Origin: Hellea sp.
Lineage (GTDB): Bacteria; Pseudomonadota; Alphaproteobacteria; Caulobacterales; Maricaulaceae
Direction: 5' to 3'
Assembly: GCA_014238285.1 (NCBI GenBank)
Contig: JABABK010000004.1
Span: forward strand, 43,848-107,847
Length of the DNA stretch: 64,000 bases
Shown: piece after piece, positions 9,239-17,313 of the stretch
How the letters are laid out: each line of letters starts with the position of its first letter
Numbering within the stretch: position 1 is the first letter of the stretch
Made by a program: the position numbers and the translations under genes
The notes under the pieces: model-generated
The model's database searches: none
What the model saw: only the letters and a program-made list of their open reading frames with translations
Told to the model about the DNA's origin: nothing

Positions 9239-9556
9239 ATGTTAAACGTAAAAACAATCGCGACAGGCTTTATTGCAACGAGCTTATTTATAGCCGCTAT
9301 TCCGGCCTCAGCCAGCGTCGGTACAACGGTCGAAACTCGAATCACAGCCGCTCAATTACAAACCCAGCAAGGCATTGTGACGGTGTATGAGCATTTGAAA
9401 AATGTCGCAACAGAATCCTGCAAAGCCAATGGTGTTGCCAGCCTAGCCGATAAGCGGACGGCGGCAAACTGCGCCGATAACCTGCTCGAAGAATTTATTG
9501 AAAGCGTTGGTGATCAGAATTTGAGCCAGTTCTATATTAGCCGCAAAAACGCCTAA
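9239..9556 (+). CDS. UrcA family protein
   Basis: A 105-residue exported protein of the UrcA family, small proteins common in Hyphomonadaceae and sphingomonads and of unknown function. It has a signal peptide (to about PASAS), two conserved cysteines in the mature part (ATESCKANG and AANCADN), and the family's AQLQTQQGIVTVYEHLKNVA helix. The ATG at 9239 follows AGGAG with six bases spacing. An earlier in-frame ATG at 9200 lies inside a palindrome and would bury the signal peptide. A rho-independent hairpin follows the stop. Confidence 0.75.
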   Translation: MLNVKTIATGFIATSLFIAAIPASASVGTTVETRITAAQLQTQQGIVTVYEHLKNVATESCKANGVASLADKRTAANCADNLLEEFIESVGDQNLSQFYISRKNA

Positions 9557-9566
9557 ACTTGTGTTG

Positions 9567-9589
9567 CAGGGCTCATGATTTGAGCCCTG
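9567..9589 (+). terminator. Hairpin terminator after the UrcA gene
   Basis: CAGGGCTCA at 9567-9575 pairs perfectly with TGAGCCCTG at 9581-9589 around a five-base loop, 11 bases after the UrcA stop. The tail (TAGCTTTAT) is only moderately T-rich. It also lies just past the end of the convergent TerB-like gene, so it may serve both. Confidence 0.65.
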
Positions 9590-9594
9590 TAGCT

Positions 9595-10014
9595 TTATCG
9601 CTTATTAATTGTTGCGCCCGCTGCAGCATCTAAGCCCTCAAATTGCCAATAAGCGCGAACGATCGATATTAGAAGTTTTTCTTCCATATGTAATTGCCCA
9701 TCCGCAAGCATAATTTTTTCAAGAGCATTGACTACTGAAACCTTATCCGGCCAATCGGCTAAACTTAGAATAAGGCGGGTCAACTGAATATCACTATTAT
9801 CCGAAGCCTTGAAAGCCGATAGCTCTTCGGCGTGATCCGAAAACCAGCTTTTGATCGTTTTGTCCCCCAACAGAATACCAAATGTGTCTTTAAGCCCGAT
9901 TGATTTTGAACATTCAATCAGGGCGTCAACCTCGCTGTCATGGATATGCCCATCAGCAACAATAACCTGAGACAAGAGTTTTAGTAGTTTTTCCGTGTTT
10001 TCCGAAATTTCCAT
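9595..10014 (-). CDS. TerB-like (tellurite resistance protein B domain) protein
   Basis: A 139-residue all-helical protein with the two characteristic acidic turns of the TerB fold: VIVADGHIHDSEVDAL near residue 17 and IMLADGQLHMEEKLLIS near 104. TerB-like domains bind divalent metal and occur in stress and envelope proteins as well as in tellurite operons. No other ter genes are nearby, so tellurite resistance is not implied. It stands alone between UrcA and the tRNA-Ser gene. Confidence 0.65.
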   Translation of the reverse strand: MEISENTEKLLKLLSQVIVADGHIHDSEVDALIECSKSIGLKDTFGILLGDKTIKSWFSDHAEELSAFKASDNSDIQLTRLILSLADWPDKVSVVNALEKIMLADGQLHMEEKLLISIVRAYWQFEGLDAAAGATINKR

Positions 10015-10140
10015 TTAATCCCCCTAGATTCTCTATCGTATTGCCCTGTGCGGCATCGTAAATCAATAGATCTGCGCTGAGCGTAAAAAAAATCAAATAC
10101 AGGGTTGCAATGATTTCTGAAAAGATGCATTTCCCCGCTC

Positions 10141-10231
10141 GGAGACGTGGCCGAGTGGTCGAAGGCGCTCCCCTGCTAAGGGAGTATACCTCAAAAGGGT
10201 ATCGAGGGTTCGAATCCCTTCGTCTCCGCCA
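10141..10231 (+). tRNA. tRNA-Ser(GCU)
   Basis: The acceptor arms GGAGACG (10141-10147) and CGTCTCC (10221-10227) pair fully. Discriminator G and an encoded CCA follow at 10228-10231. The anticodon GCT is at 10175-10177 in a seven-base loop. A long variable arm (TACCTCAAAAGGGTA) gives the class II shape of serine tRNAs. The T arm carries GGTTCGAATCC. It reads AGU and AGC codons. Confidence 0.97.
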
Positions 10232-10383
10232 CTTTCCTGTGGCGCAAACCGACCAAGATTTATCACTCAAAAATAGTGCCCTTGTAATGGGGGTTTAGCG
10301 AGATATGAACGTTAAAGAGTGCGCTCTATGAGGGACGCGGCAATATCCTTTGGTATTAGATCGGCACCGCTATTTTGGTTGGC

Positions 10384-11004
10384 TCAAATTCCGTAAATAG
10401 ACGTAATTGCTGACGAACAAGCATCTATGACGATGTCCTGATCTGCGAAATCGGTTTCATAAAGCATTTCTAGGGTCGAATAAAAAATTTCAATAACGAC
10501 CCTGATTCGAGCGGATAAAACTTGCTTAGGAACATCAGGCATCGCATCAGATAAAGCACCAGACATTATTTGCGTCATTTGGATATGTGAGCCTAATCGA
10601 ATTGGTTTTAATTCCGGGTTGGCCCGCATCAACAGCATAAGTTCAAAACCCGCCGTATATTCTCTTGTCGTTTTGATATGGGTCTCGAATAAATTTCTAA
10701 CAAAATTCGTGACACTGTCAGGGTCTAATCCCATTTGACTAATCTCAACAACAACCAGATTGTTTTGGGCTTCCATTAGATTTTCACATAAGGTAATGAG
10801 AAGCGCATATTTGTCTTTGAAATGACGGTAAAATACTGGCGGCGTAAATCCTGCTTTGGACGCGATTGCATTTGTATTGATAGCGTCGGGACCTTGTTCG
10901 ACGATGATATCTTGGGCCGCTTGCAGCAGTTTTTTATAGGTTTCTTCACCCCGTGCGCCCTTAGGGCGGCCAATGATTTTCTTTTTATTGGTTTGCACAG
11001 GCAT
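10384..11004 (-). CDS. TetR/AcrR family transcriptional regulator
   Basis: A 206-residue regulator. The N-terminal helix-turn-helix (about residues 23-70) reads INTNAIASKAGFTPPVFYRHFKDKYALL, the standard TetR pattern. The C-terminal helical domain should bind an unknown small ligand. It is divergent from a five-gene redox operon, with a near-perfect inverted repeat in the 61-base gap. The same repeat lies before the ceramidase, PI-PLC-like and a YHYH gene, which suggests this protein represses itself and that set. The ligand may be a lipid or lipid breakdown product, judged only from the putative targets. Confidence 0.85.
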   Translation of the reverse strand: MPVQTNKKKIIGRPKGARGEETYKKLLQAAQDIIVEQGPDAINTNAIASKAGFTPPVFYRHFKDKYALLITLCENLMEAQNNLVVVEISQMGLDPDSVTNFVRNLFETHIKTTREYTAGFELMLLMRANPELKPIRLGSHIQMTQIMSGALSDAMPDVPKQVLSARIRVVIEIFYSTLEMLYETDFADQDIVIDACSSAITSIYGI

Positions 11005-11011
11005 TAGTTTC

Positions 11012-11040
11012 TTGACATTTAGTTAGTTTTTACTAACTTA
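11012..11040 (+). promoter_or_regulatory. Putative TetR operator over the redox operon promoter
   Basis: TTAGTTAG at 11019-11026 and CTAACTTA at 11033-11040 form an inverted repeat with a six-base spacer and one mismatch over eight bases. It starts 14 bases from the TetR start and ends 25 bases before the cytochrome gene. A TTGACA box at 11012-11017 lies just upstream, so a bound protein would cover the promoter spacer and -10 region. An extra half-site AAGTTAG lies at 11046-11052. Confidence 0.7.
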
Positions 11041-11065
11041 TAGTAAAGTTAGGCGGAATTGCAAC

Positions 11066-11452
11066 ATGAAAACTATAGTTATTTCAATCGTATTACTAAG
11101 TTTAACGGCATGCGGGGCAGGCAATCAAGAAAATATTGCCCTTAAAGTCGATTTAACTCCGAGCGCCGAAGACATAAAGTTTGCGGAAGCAGCTTTACCG
11201 AGTAATGAGCGTTTAACAGAAATTTATGAGCGGTCTTGCGCATCTTGTCATGCTTTGTCTGATGCAGAAGCCCCTCTTACCGGACATAAAGTGGCCTGGG
11301 ATCATCTATTGTCTGAAAAAGGTTTAAACGGACTCGTGACCTCGGCAAAAATGGGTATAAACGCTATGCCAGCTATGGGGTATTGCCTGGATTGTTCTGA
11401 TGAAGACTTTGCCGCGCTTATCGAGTTTATGGCAAATAGAGAAGGTTCTTAA
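11066..11452 (+). CDS. Lipoprotein c-type cytochrome (cytochrome c5-like)
   Basis: A 128-residue protein with a lipoprotein signal (lipobox LTAC, Cys16) and one haem site CASCH (Cys58, Cys61, His62). Met101 or Met104 in INAMPAMG is the likely sixth ligand. The extra pair Cys107/Cys110 in YCLDC is typical of the c5 group. It should be anchored in the membrane facing the periplasm and accept electrons. The oxidase-like flavoprotein gene begins directly after its stop, so it is a plausible partner of that enzyme. Confidence 0.85.
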   Translation: MKTIVISIVLLSLTACGAGNQENIALKVDLTPSAEDIKFAEAALPSNERLTEIYERSCASCHALSDAEAPLTGHKVAWDHLLSEKGLNGLVTSAKMGINAMPAMGYCLDCSDEDFAALIEFMANREGS

Positions 11453-12892
11453 ATGGCAATATCAAGACGAAGGGCGTTACAAATCGCCGCCGGAGCCGGA
11501 GTCGTGGCAGCTGTCCCTGCCGTAAATCACATCCGTTGGAATGCAAAGGATTTTACGCGCGAAGATTATTTAACCGAGACCGCCGTAAAGTCTCCAGGTA
11601 AGCAATGGCGTAACTGGTCAGGGATAGAGCGCGCAACGCCTCAAGATATTTTGTCACCAGCATCCGAAGATGAATTAGCCAGTTTGGTTGGGTCTACAAA
11701 AACCCAAATCAGGCCCGTTGGCAGCGGACATTCTTTCACAGGCTTAGTACCGAGCGACGGTACAATTATTGATATGGGCAGATTATCCGGTCTTTACGCA
11801 TTTTATAAAGCAAGCCAAACGGCAACATTCGGAGCAGGGACACGCCTGAGACATGCGGCAAAAATACTAAGCGATGTCGGCATGGGGTTTCCTAACCTTC
11901 CGGATATTGACGTTCAGACATTGGCTGGATCATTTTCTACCGGAACGCATGGTACCGGAAAAACACTCACGGCTATTCATGACTACGTTTCCGGATTTCG
12001 GTTGATAACGGCGAATGGAGAAATTCTAGATGTTACACATGAGAGCCACCCGGAATTGTTTGCAGCCGGGAAGGTCAGCTTGGGCGCCCTTGGCATTGTC
12101 ACGCAATATAGTTTGAATGTTGTCCCGAAGTTTAATCTAACGCGTAAGCTTCATCTTATCAAAACAAATGAAATCATAGATCAAATTTACGAGCTTGCAG
12201 ACAGTCACCGAAATTTTGAAATCCTGCCTTTGCCAAATACCGGATATAGTGTTGTCATAACACACGATATTTTCGATGGCGATGTGGAGGGCCGCGAACC
12301 TAACCAGGACGACGCGTTCATTCATGACATGGAAGGGCTGCGTAGCAAGCTTGGTTGGTGGCCGTGGCTAAGGCGAAAAGCTTTTAACAGCTATGTTTCT
12401 AGTGAACTGCCAAAAGAAGGTCCAGCCGAACAATCAACCGATGAATACTGGAGATTACTGGCCACTAGCCGCCCGACAAAGTTTAACGAGATTGAATATC
12501 ATATTCCGATGGAGAATGGTCTTGCCGCGATTAAAGCCATCAATGAAATCATGAACAAACGCCCCGACGCGTTTTACCCGATTGAACTTCGCTTTACAGC
12601 CCAGGATGATGCATGGCTCAGTCCGTTTAATGATGGCGTACGCTGTTCAATTGCTGTTCACGCCCCGGTCAATGAGCCTTATGAATTTATGTTCAGCGTA
12701 ATCGAGCCTGTCATGCGCAAATTTGGTGGCCGGCCACATTGGGGGAAACTCCATTCTCTCAAGAAAGATGATCTCTTGGCGCTCTACCCACGCTTTGGCG
12801 ACTTCCTTGAATTGCGCAAAGATATAGACCCGCAGGGTAAGTTTCTGAATTCATATTTAGGCGGACTATTCGGAGAAAGTTTTGACGCCTAA
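11453..12892 (+). CDS. Tat-exported FAD-linked aldonolactone oxidase/dehydrogenase-like protein
   Basis: A 479-residue flavoprotein of the L-gulonolactone / D-arabinono-1,4-lactone oxidase family (FAD_binding_4 plus ALO domains). A twin-arginine-like signal (SRRRALQIAAG) begins it. IRPVGSGHSF at about 86-95 includes His93, the position that binds FAD covalently in relatives. The C-terminal ALO end has PHWGKLHSL and RKDIDPQGKFLN. Known members oxidise sugar lactones and pass electrons to oxygen or a cytochrome. With a cytochrome c gene immediately upstream, a dehydrogenase role in the periplasm is likely; the substrate is not known. Confidence 0.85.
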   Translation: MAISRRRALQIAAGAGVVAAVPAVNHIRWNAKDFTREDYLTETAVKSPGKQWRNWSGIERATPQDILSPASEDELASLVGSTKTQIRPVGSGHSFTGLVPSDGTIIDMGRLSGLYAFYKASQTATFGAGTRLRHAAKILSDVGMGFPNLPDIDVQTLAGSFSTGTHGTGKTLTAIHDYVSGFRLITANGEILDVTHESHPELFAAGKVSLGALGIVTQYSLNVVPKFNLTRKLHLIKTNEIIDQIYELADSHRNFEILPLPNTGYSVVITHDIFDGDVEGREPNQDDAFIHDMEGLRSKLGWWPWLRRKAFNSYVSSELPKEGPAEQSTDEYWRLLATSRPTKFNEIEYHIPMENGLAAIKAINEIMNKRPDAFYPIELRFTAQDDAWLSPFNDGVRCSIAVHAPVNEPYEFMFSVIEPVMRKFGGRPHWGKLHSLKKDDLLALYPRFGDFLELRKDIDPQGKFLNSYLGGLFGESFDA

Positions 12893-14168
12893 ACCGAAGC
12901 ATAGAATAAGCCGCAGGCGGCTCATGCTCGGGACGGCAATTATTGGCGGCATGGCCGTTATTGGGCTAAAACCCAAAGATCAAAGCGGAGCACGAAGTTC
13001 ATATTTCGTCCGCATGCAAACGGCATTAAAAGATGCCGGAATAGCGTCGCCGACACTGATTATAGATTTAGATAGACTGAACGCAAACATCGACACGCTT
13101 GTTTCCGATCTTCCGGCCGGTATGGGATATCGAATTGTCACGAAATCTCTCCCATCGCTCAAACTCATTGAGCATATTGCAAAGCGCGCCAAGACTGAGC
13201 GTTTGATGACGTTTAATCAGGCCATGCTCTCCGACATTGCTCGGCTAATGCCAAGTCATGATCAATTGCTGGGTAAACCTCTACCCGTACAAGCGGCTAG
13301 GGCTTATTATGCAAGTGAAGAGACCTCAGTATCAACTAACATTCAGTGGCTGATCGATACGCCCGCCAGACTTGCACAATATTCTGACCTCGCGAAATCT
13401 CTGGGCGTGACGATGAATATAAACCTTGAAATTGACGTTGGGTTTCATCGAGGTGGGTTTTCTCCAAATTCTGAATTGCAAGACGTACTGCAAAGCCTGA
13501 AAGCCGATCCGAATCTAATATTTACGGGCTTTATGGGCTACGAACCCCATGTTCCAAAAATACCGGACATAATGGGTTGGCGTGACAGGGTTTTGGCAAA
13601 TGCATGGGATATTTATCAAAACTGCCTTGACATGGCTGACGTCGTTTTTGATGCCAATGTTATGGATAATATTACTCGTAACGCGGCCGGAAGTCCGACC
13701 TATAAATATTACCAAGACACGGCAATTGCCAACGAAATTTCTGCTGGGTCCGTTTTAGTAAAGCCGACTGATTTTGACACAGATTTGCTGCGATCTCATC
13801 AGGCAGCGACTTTTATAGCCACGCCTGTTTTAAAAACATTTGATCAAACAAGACTGCCGGCGCTTGAGGGATTAAGCGGAATAAGGCGTGCCTGGAATCC
13901 AAACTACGACAATTCAATCTATATCCATGGGGGGCACTGGCTTGCAAAACCTGAAGACCCGCCGGGGCTAACCTCCAATCCGATTATTGGCCATTCATCC
14001 AATCAGGAACTGTTTAATGGCGGCCCCGATACGAATATTGCGGTTGATGATTTTGTATTTTTAAGACCAACTCAAAGCGAAGCTGTGTTCATGCAATTCG
14101 GCGACCTTGTCATTTATCAAAATGGAAAAATCATTGATTATTGGCCAGTATTTCCGGCTTCGGCTTAG
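12882..14168 (+). CDS. Tat-exported PLP enzyme of the D-threonine aldolase / D-serine dehydratase-like family
   Basis: A 428-residue fold type III PLP protein related to alanine racemase N-terminal domains and D-threonine aldolase. Lys88 in RIVTKSLPS is the expected PLP lysine, and a metal-site-type C-terminal domain ends near PVFPA. The N-terminus holds SRRRLMLG followed by a hydrophobic stretch, a probable Tat signal, so the enzyme would fold with PLP and be exported. The start is a TTG at 12882, preceded by GGAG with six bases spacing; the next ATG would cut the Tat motif. It overlaps the flavoprotein gene by 11 bases. The substrate is unknown; D-amino acids are the family guess. Confidence 0.75.
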   Translation: MTPKPKHRISRRRLMLGTAIIGGMAVIGLKPKDQSGARSSYFVRMQTALKDAGIASPTLIIDLDRLNANIDTLVSDLPAGMGYRIVTKSLPSLKLIEHIAKRAKTERLMTFNQAMLSDIARLMPSHDQLLGKPLPVQAARAYYASEETSVSTNIQWLIDTPARLAQYSDLAKSLGVTMNINLEIDVGFHRGGFSPNSELQDVLQSLKADPNLIFTGFMGYEPHVPKIPDIMGWRDRVLANAWDIYQNCLDMADVVFDANVMDNITRNAAGSPTYKYYQDTAIANEISAGSVLVKPTDFDTDLLRSHQAATFIATPVLKTFDQTRLPALEGLSGIRRAWNPNYDNSIYIHGGHWLAKPEDPPGLTSNPIIGHSSNQELFNGGPDTNIAVDDFVFLRPTQSEAVFMQFGDLVIYQNGKIIDYWPVFPASA

Positions 14169-14178
14169 TGGAGACAAA

Positions 14179-14733
14179 ATGACTCGAGAAATTAAAAAAA
14201 TCCTGGGCTATACAATCGGTATTACGGTTCTGTCAGCGCTCTATTTTGTCTATGTCAAAATGACCTATCCGCGCTTGCCAGAAAATGAAACGATTTTAAG
14301 TGAAATCGGGGAAGGCTTTGGGACAGCGGGCTTATGGCTGCTAGGGATCATTTATGGTCGGACATTGCTGAAATTAGTGATGGGGAAGGGTAAGCTCGCA
14401 AAGCGCTTATTACCAGATTACACACCGCCCAAGGCAACATCTTATTTAAAGAGATTTTTGCTCTTCTTAAACAAGACGCATATTTATGTTGGGATCGCTG
14501 CTGTTGCTATTATTCTCTTGCATATAGCCATGGTCGGTATTCCCATGAACATCTTATTCTTTCCCGCCGTATTAGCGCTCGTATTATGGCAGGGGTTTTT
14601 TGGTATGTTTATTTCGTGGAAGTATTCTCCGAAAGAGCTTCGTAAATTTTCCTATCTCGTCCACGCCCAGTTAATGACTGGAATTTTGATAGGTATTTTC
14701 GCCTATTTCGGCCATATGGCAATCGATAACTAG
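14179..14733 (+). CDS. Four/five-helix membrane protein with paired histidines (cytochrome b / ferric reductase-like)
   Basis: A 184-residue integral membrane protein with hydrophobic segments near 10-27, 47-66, 103-120, 122-145 and 162-180. Histidines at 101 and 115 and at 162 and 179 are placed as in haem-binding membrane proteins of the ferric reductase or cytochrome b type. Given a cytochrome c and a flavoprotein in the same operon, a role in electron transfer across the membrane is reasonable but unproven. The ATG at 14179 follows GTGGAGAC, and the longer frame from 14107 lies inside the previous gene. Confidence 0.6.
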   Translation: MTREIKKILGYTIGITVLSALYFVYVKMTYPRLPENETILSEIGEGFGTAGLWLLGIIYGRTLLKLVMGKGKLAKRLLPDYTPPKATSYLKRFLLFLNKTHIYVGIAAVAIILLHIAMVGIPMNILFFPAVLALVLWQGFFGMFISWKYSPKELRKFSYLVHAQLMTGILIGIFAYFGHMAIDN

Positions 14734-14735
14734 GT

Positions 14736-15728
14736 ATGGCAAAGAGTGCTCAAAATAGAGGTGTAACACTCATTACCGGGGCAACTGGTCTTGTCGGCTA
14801 TAACATCGTTGCAGCGCTACTCAAGCGTAAGCGAAAGGTTAGAGCCTTAGTGCGATCTTTAGAAAAGGGGCGACGTTTATTACCGCCCGAATGTGAACTT
14901 GTTCAAGGCGATATAACGGATATAGAGTCGATAAAAACAGCTATGAATGGCTGCAACATTATCTATCACGCTGCAGGGTTCCCGGAACAGTGGATGAAGG
15001 ACCCTGATATCTTTACTCAGGTCAATGTCATGGGCACACAGAACATGATCGACGTAGCTTTATCTCAAAAGGTAACCAAATTCATTTACACCAGCACAAT
15101 TGATGTTTTTGATGGCAAGTCTGGTGAAGAATATGATGAAAGCATCATCGATCCTAATCCCAAAGGTACATTTTATGAGCGCTCCAAACAGCTCGCAGAC
15201 CAACGGGTCGCTGCAGCCCTAGAAGAGGGGCTAAACGCGATCTTTTTACATCCTGCTGGTGTCTATGGCCCAGGCCCGACAGATTCACCGGGTACGAATG
15301 ACTTTATCATGAAGCTCCACAAAGGGGATATTCCTGTATTATTACCTGGTGGTTTACCCCTTGTTTTTGGGCCTGACGTCGGAGAGGCACACGTCCTAGC
15401 AGAAGAAAAAGCAAAAATTGGAAGCCGCTATATTTTGAGCGAGAGTTATCAAGAGTTAAAATCGCTTGCGCAGATTATTCTCGAAGAATTAGGGTCTTCA
15501 AGAAAAGTACCGCCAGTGCTCCCGCTCTCAATAGCCCGAGCCATTTCCAGCGCAGGAGAACTATGGGCGGGTATCTCTAACAAGGCACCACTCATTCCAA
15601 AAGGTCAATTGCATTTCATGCAGTGGCAAGCCAATCCTCAAAGCGGGAAAGCGCAAAGAGAATTAGGATGGACGTTAACACCGCTTCGGGAAGGATTGGC
15701 TGAAACAATTATATTCCTTATAAGTTAA
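14736..15728 (+). CDS. NAD(P)-dependent epimerase/dehydratase (extended SDR)
   Basis: A 330-residue extended short-chain dehydrogenase. The cofactor loop GATGLVG is at 15-21, the family acidic turn is in VQGDITD, and the active-site pair Tyr147 and Lys151 lies in FYERSK with Ser/Thr in YTSTIDVFDG. It resembles dihydroflavonol-4-reductase and sterol or sugar dehydrogenase-like SDRs; the substrate cannot be assigned. It begins two bases after the membrane protein gene and is the last gene of the operon that starts with the cytochrome. Confidence 0.8.
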   Translation: MAKSAQNRGVTLITGATGLVGYNIVAALLKRKRKVRALVRSLEKGRRLLPPECELVQGDITDIESIKTAMNGCNIIYHAAGFPEQWMKDPDIFTQVNVMGTQNMIDVALSQKVTKFIYTSTIDVFDGKSGEEYDESIIDPNPKGTFYERSKQLADQRVAAALEEGLNAIFLHPAGVYGPGPTDSPGTNDFIMKLHKGDIPVLLPGGLPLVFGPDVGEAHVLAEEKAKIGSRYILSESYQELKSLAQIILEELGSSRKVPPVLPLSIARAISSAGELWAGISNKAPLIPKGQLHFMQWQANPQSGKAQRELGWTLTPLREGLAETIIFLIS

Positions 15729-15782
15729 TTCTTTGGATTCCGTACGCCCTGACCGCCTTACTTTTTTAAGTTCAATTCGTCC

Positions 15783-17093
15783 TTAATGCGAAATTCGAAT
15801 ATCACTAATATCGACCGCGATATCTTCAAAAACTGGAGTCAGTCCATTGATTCCCGCATCATAAAACTTGCCAGTTCCAGCGTGGCAGTTTCTGAGCGCG
15901 TCATGCATTTCGTTATCATCAGGATCCATGTCATACCCGATAGAATAAAGGTTGATGTTACCGTTCAATTTTATGGCGTTGCACAATACAATGAAGTTAT
16001 TCATAGCTAATTCAGCAGCTTCAGGATCATCTTTAGTGTAGTCTGCAACGCCGTCTCCATTGGGGTCCATTCGCTTGGCATTTCCATCGGTCAATAAGAC
16101 TATGAATTTAGTAGAGCTGGAATAAGGCCGTGGAAAAATAGCAGAATTATTGAAAAAGCCGCGCCATTCTGGCGTCAGTAACCGCCAAGCCCATGACAAA
16201 GCAATATCTGTACCAGTGCCATAGGTGAAATCCATATTGTTTCCGAGACTTGTTAGTGTCGCTGGATTTGAGTTAAATAGTACAACTTCGGTATCTTGAT
16301 CGGGACATGTCGGGTATCCTCGGCGACTAGAAAAACTGATTAATTCTTTAAAGACTTCAGCCTGCGCTGTCGCAAGATTATTGGAGTTAATGTTGTCATC
16401 ACTTTGGGGTTTTATACATCCTGAAAAAGAACGTCCTGCTTCATAACTGGCAGCTTCTGGGGTCCAATCAGCGCTAAGCTGACCAAACCTCACAGATTCT
16501 CCATAGGGTATAACAGTCACACTTTTGCGGGTATCAATCACATTGTCCGGGAATAATATAGAGATAAACTCGTTATAGGAATTTGTCATAGCGGTCATTT
16601 TGCCGTAAAATTGCATTGATGCGGAAACATCTAAAGCCAATATTACTTCGATCTCCGGGACACCAATACGGGATTCACTTTCCACGGTTAACGGTAATTC
16701 AGATTTACCTAAGATTCCCGCAAATGTAGTTTGAATATTACCAGACGAAACAGCCTGAATGACCCATTCGGTCCCTGACTTTTTGATGGAAATTTCTGTG
16801 TCCATTTCGGCGCAACATATAGTTTTGTCCGCTTTCACAGAATTAAAATGATTTTCACCACGGGCCTTGGATAAAGTTTTATCAGCTTCGATTACCATGG
16901 TTGTAGCTGCGGTTAAAACAGCGTGATCGGTTAAGTTTTGAGCGTATTTTCTAGCAGAAACCAAACGCGAAAAATCGATGGCCACAGCTATAAAAAGCAT
17001 TAACAAGCAAATAGTCAGCGCAAATGGAGCAGCCAAACTACCATTTTTGTTTCGCAAAAATTCAATAAATTTTCCACTAGGTTTCCAATTCAT
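15783..17093 (-). CDS. TadE/TadG-like pilus assembly protein with von Willebrand factor A domain
   Basis: A 436-residue protein. A TadE/G-type N-terminus, FLRNKNGSLAAPFALTICLLMLFIAVAIDFSR, gives a single membrane anchor. A vWA domain has the metal-site motif LALDVSASMQ near residue 165 and later LLTDGNAKRMDPNGDG. TadG-type proteins sit in the envelope and support Flp pili, but no tad operon is nearby, so it is an orphan. The start at 17093 is preceded by GGGGGG at good spacing; a longer ATG start at 17135 lacks a site. Confidence 0.75.
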   Translation of the reverse strand: MNWKPSGKFIEFLRNKNGSLAAPFALTICLLMLFIAVAIDFSRLVSARKYAQNLTDHAVLTAATTMVIEADKTLSKARGENHFNSVKADKTICCAEMDTEISIKKSGTEWVIQAVSSGNIQTTFAGILGKSELPLTVESESRIGVPEIEVILALDVSASMQFYGKMTAMTNSYNEFISILFPDNVIDTRKSVTVIPYGESVRFGQLSADWTPEAASYEAGRSFSGCIKPQSDDNINSNNLATAQAEVFKELISFSSRRGYPTCPDQDTEVVLFNSNPATLTSLGNNMDFTYGTGTDIALSWAWRLLTPEWRGFFNNSAIFPRPYSSSTKFIVLLTDGNAKRMDPNGDGVADYTKDDPEAAELAMNNFIVLCNAIKLNGNINLYSIGYDMDPDDNEMHDALRNCHAGTGKFYDAGINGLTPVFEDIAVDISDIRISH

Positions 17094-17313
17094 GGAGACC
17101 CCCCGTATAACATCACCACTCTTTATCCCACACACATCTTAAAATTTAATTTATCGGCTTTCTTAGTATAGTGTTATTGCCGAAAAAATGAACTTTGATG
17201 AGGCAACCGTAAACGTGACCGCATTGCTAAATGCGGAGCCACAAATATTGTTGGATGCAGTGCCTTTACTATCTGGAACCCATTTTGATCGTGGGCTTTA
17301 GATAAAACGTCCG

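Noticed and set aside
9595..10014. Tellurite resistance operon
   Set aside because: Only a TerB-like domain is present; no terA, terC, terD or terE gene nearby.
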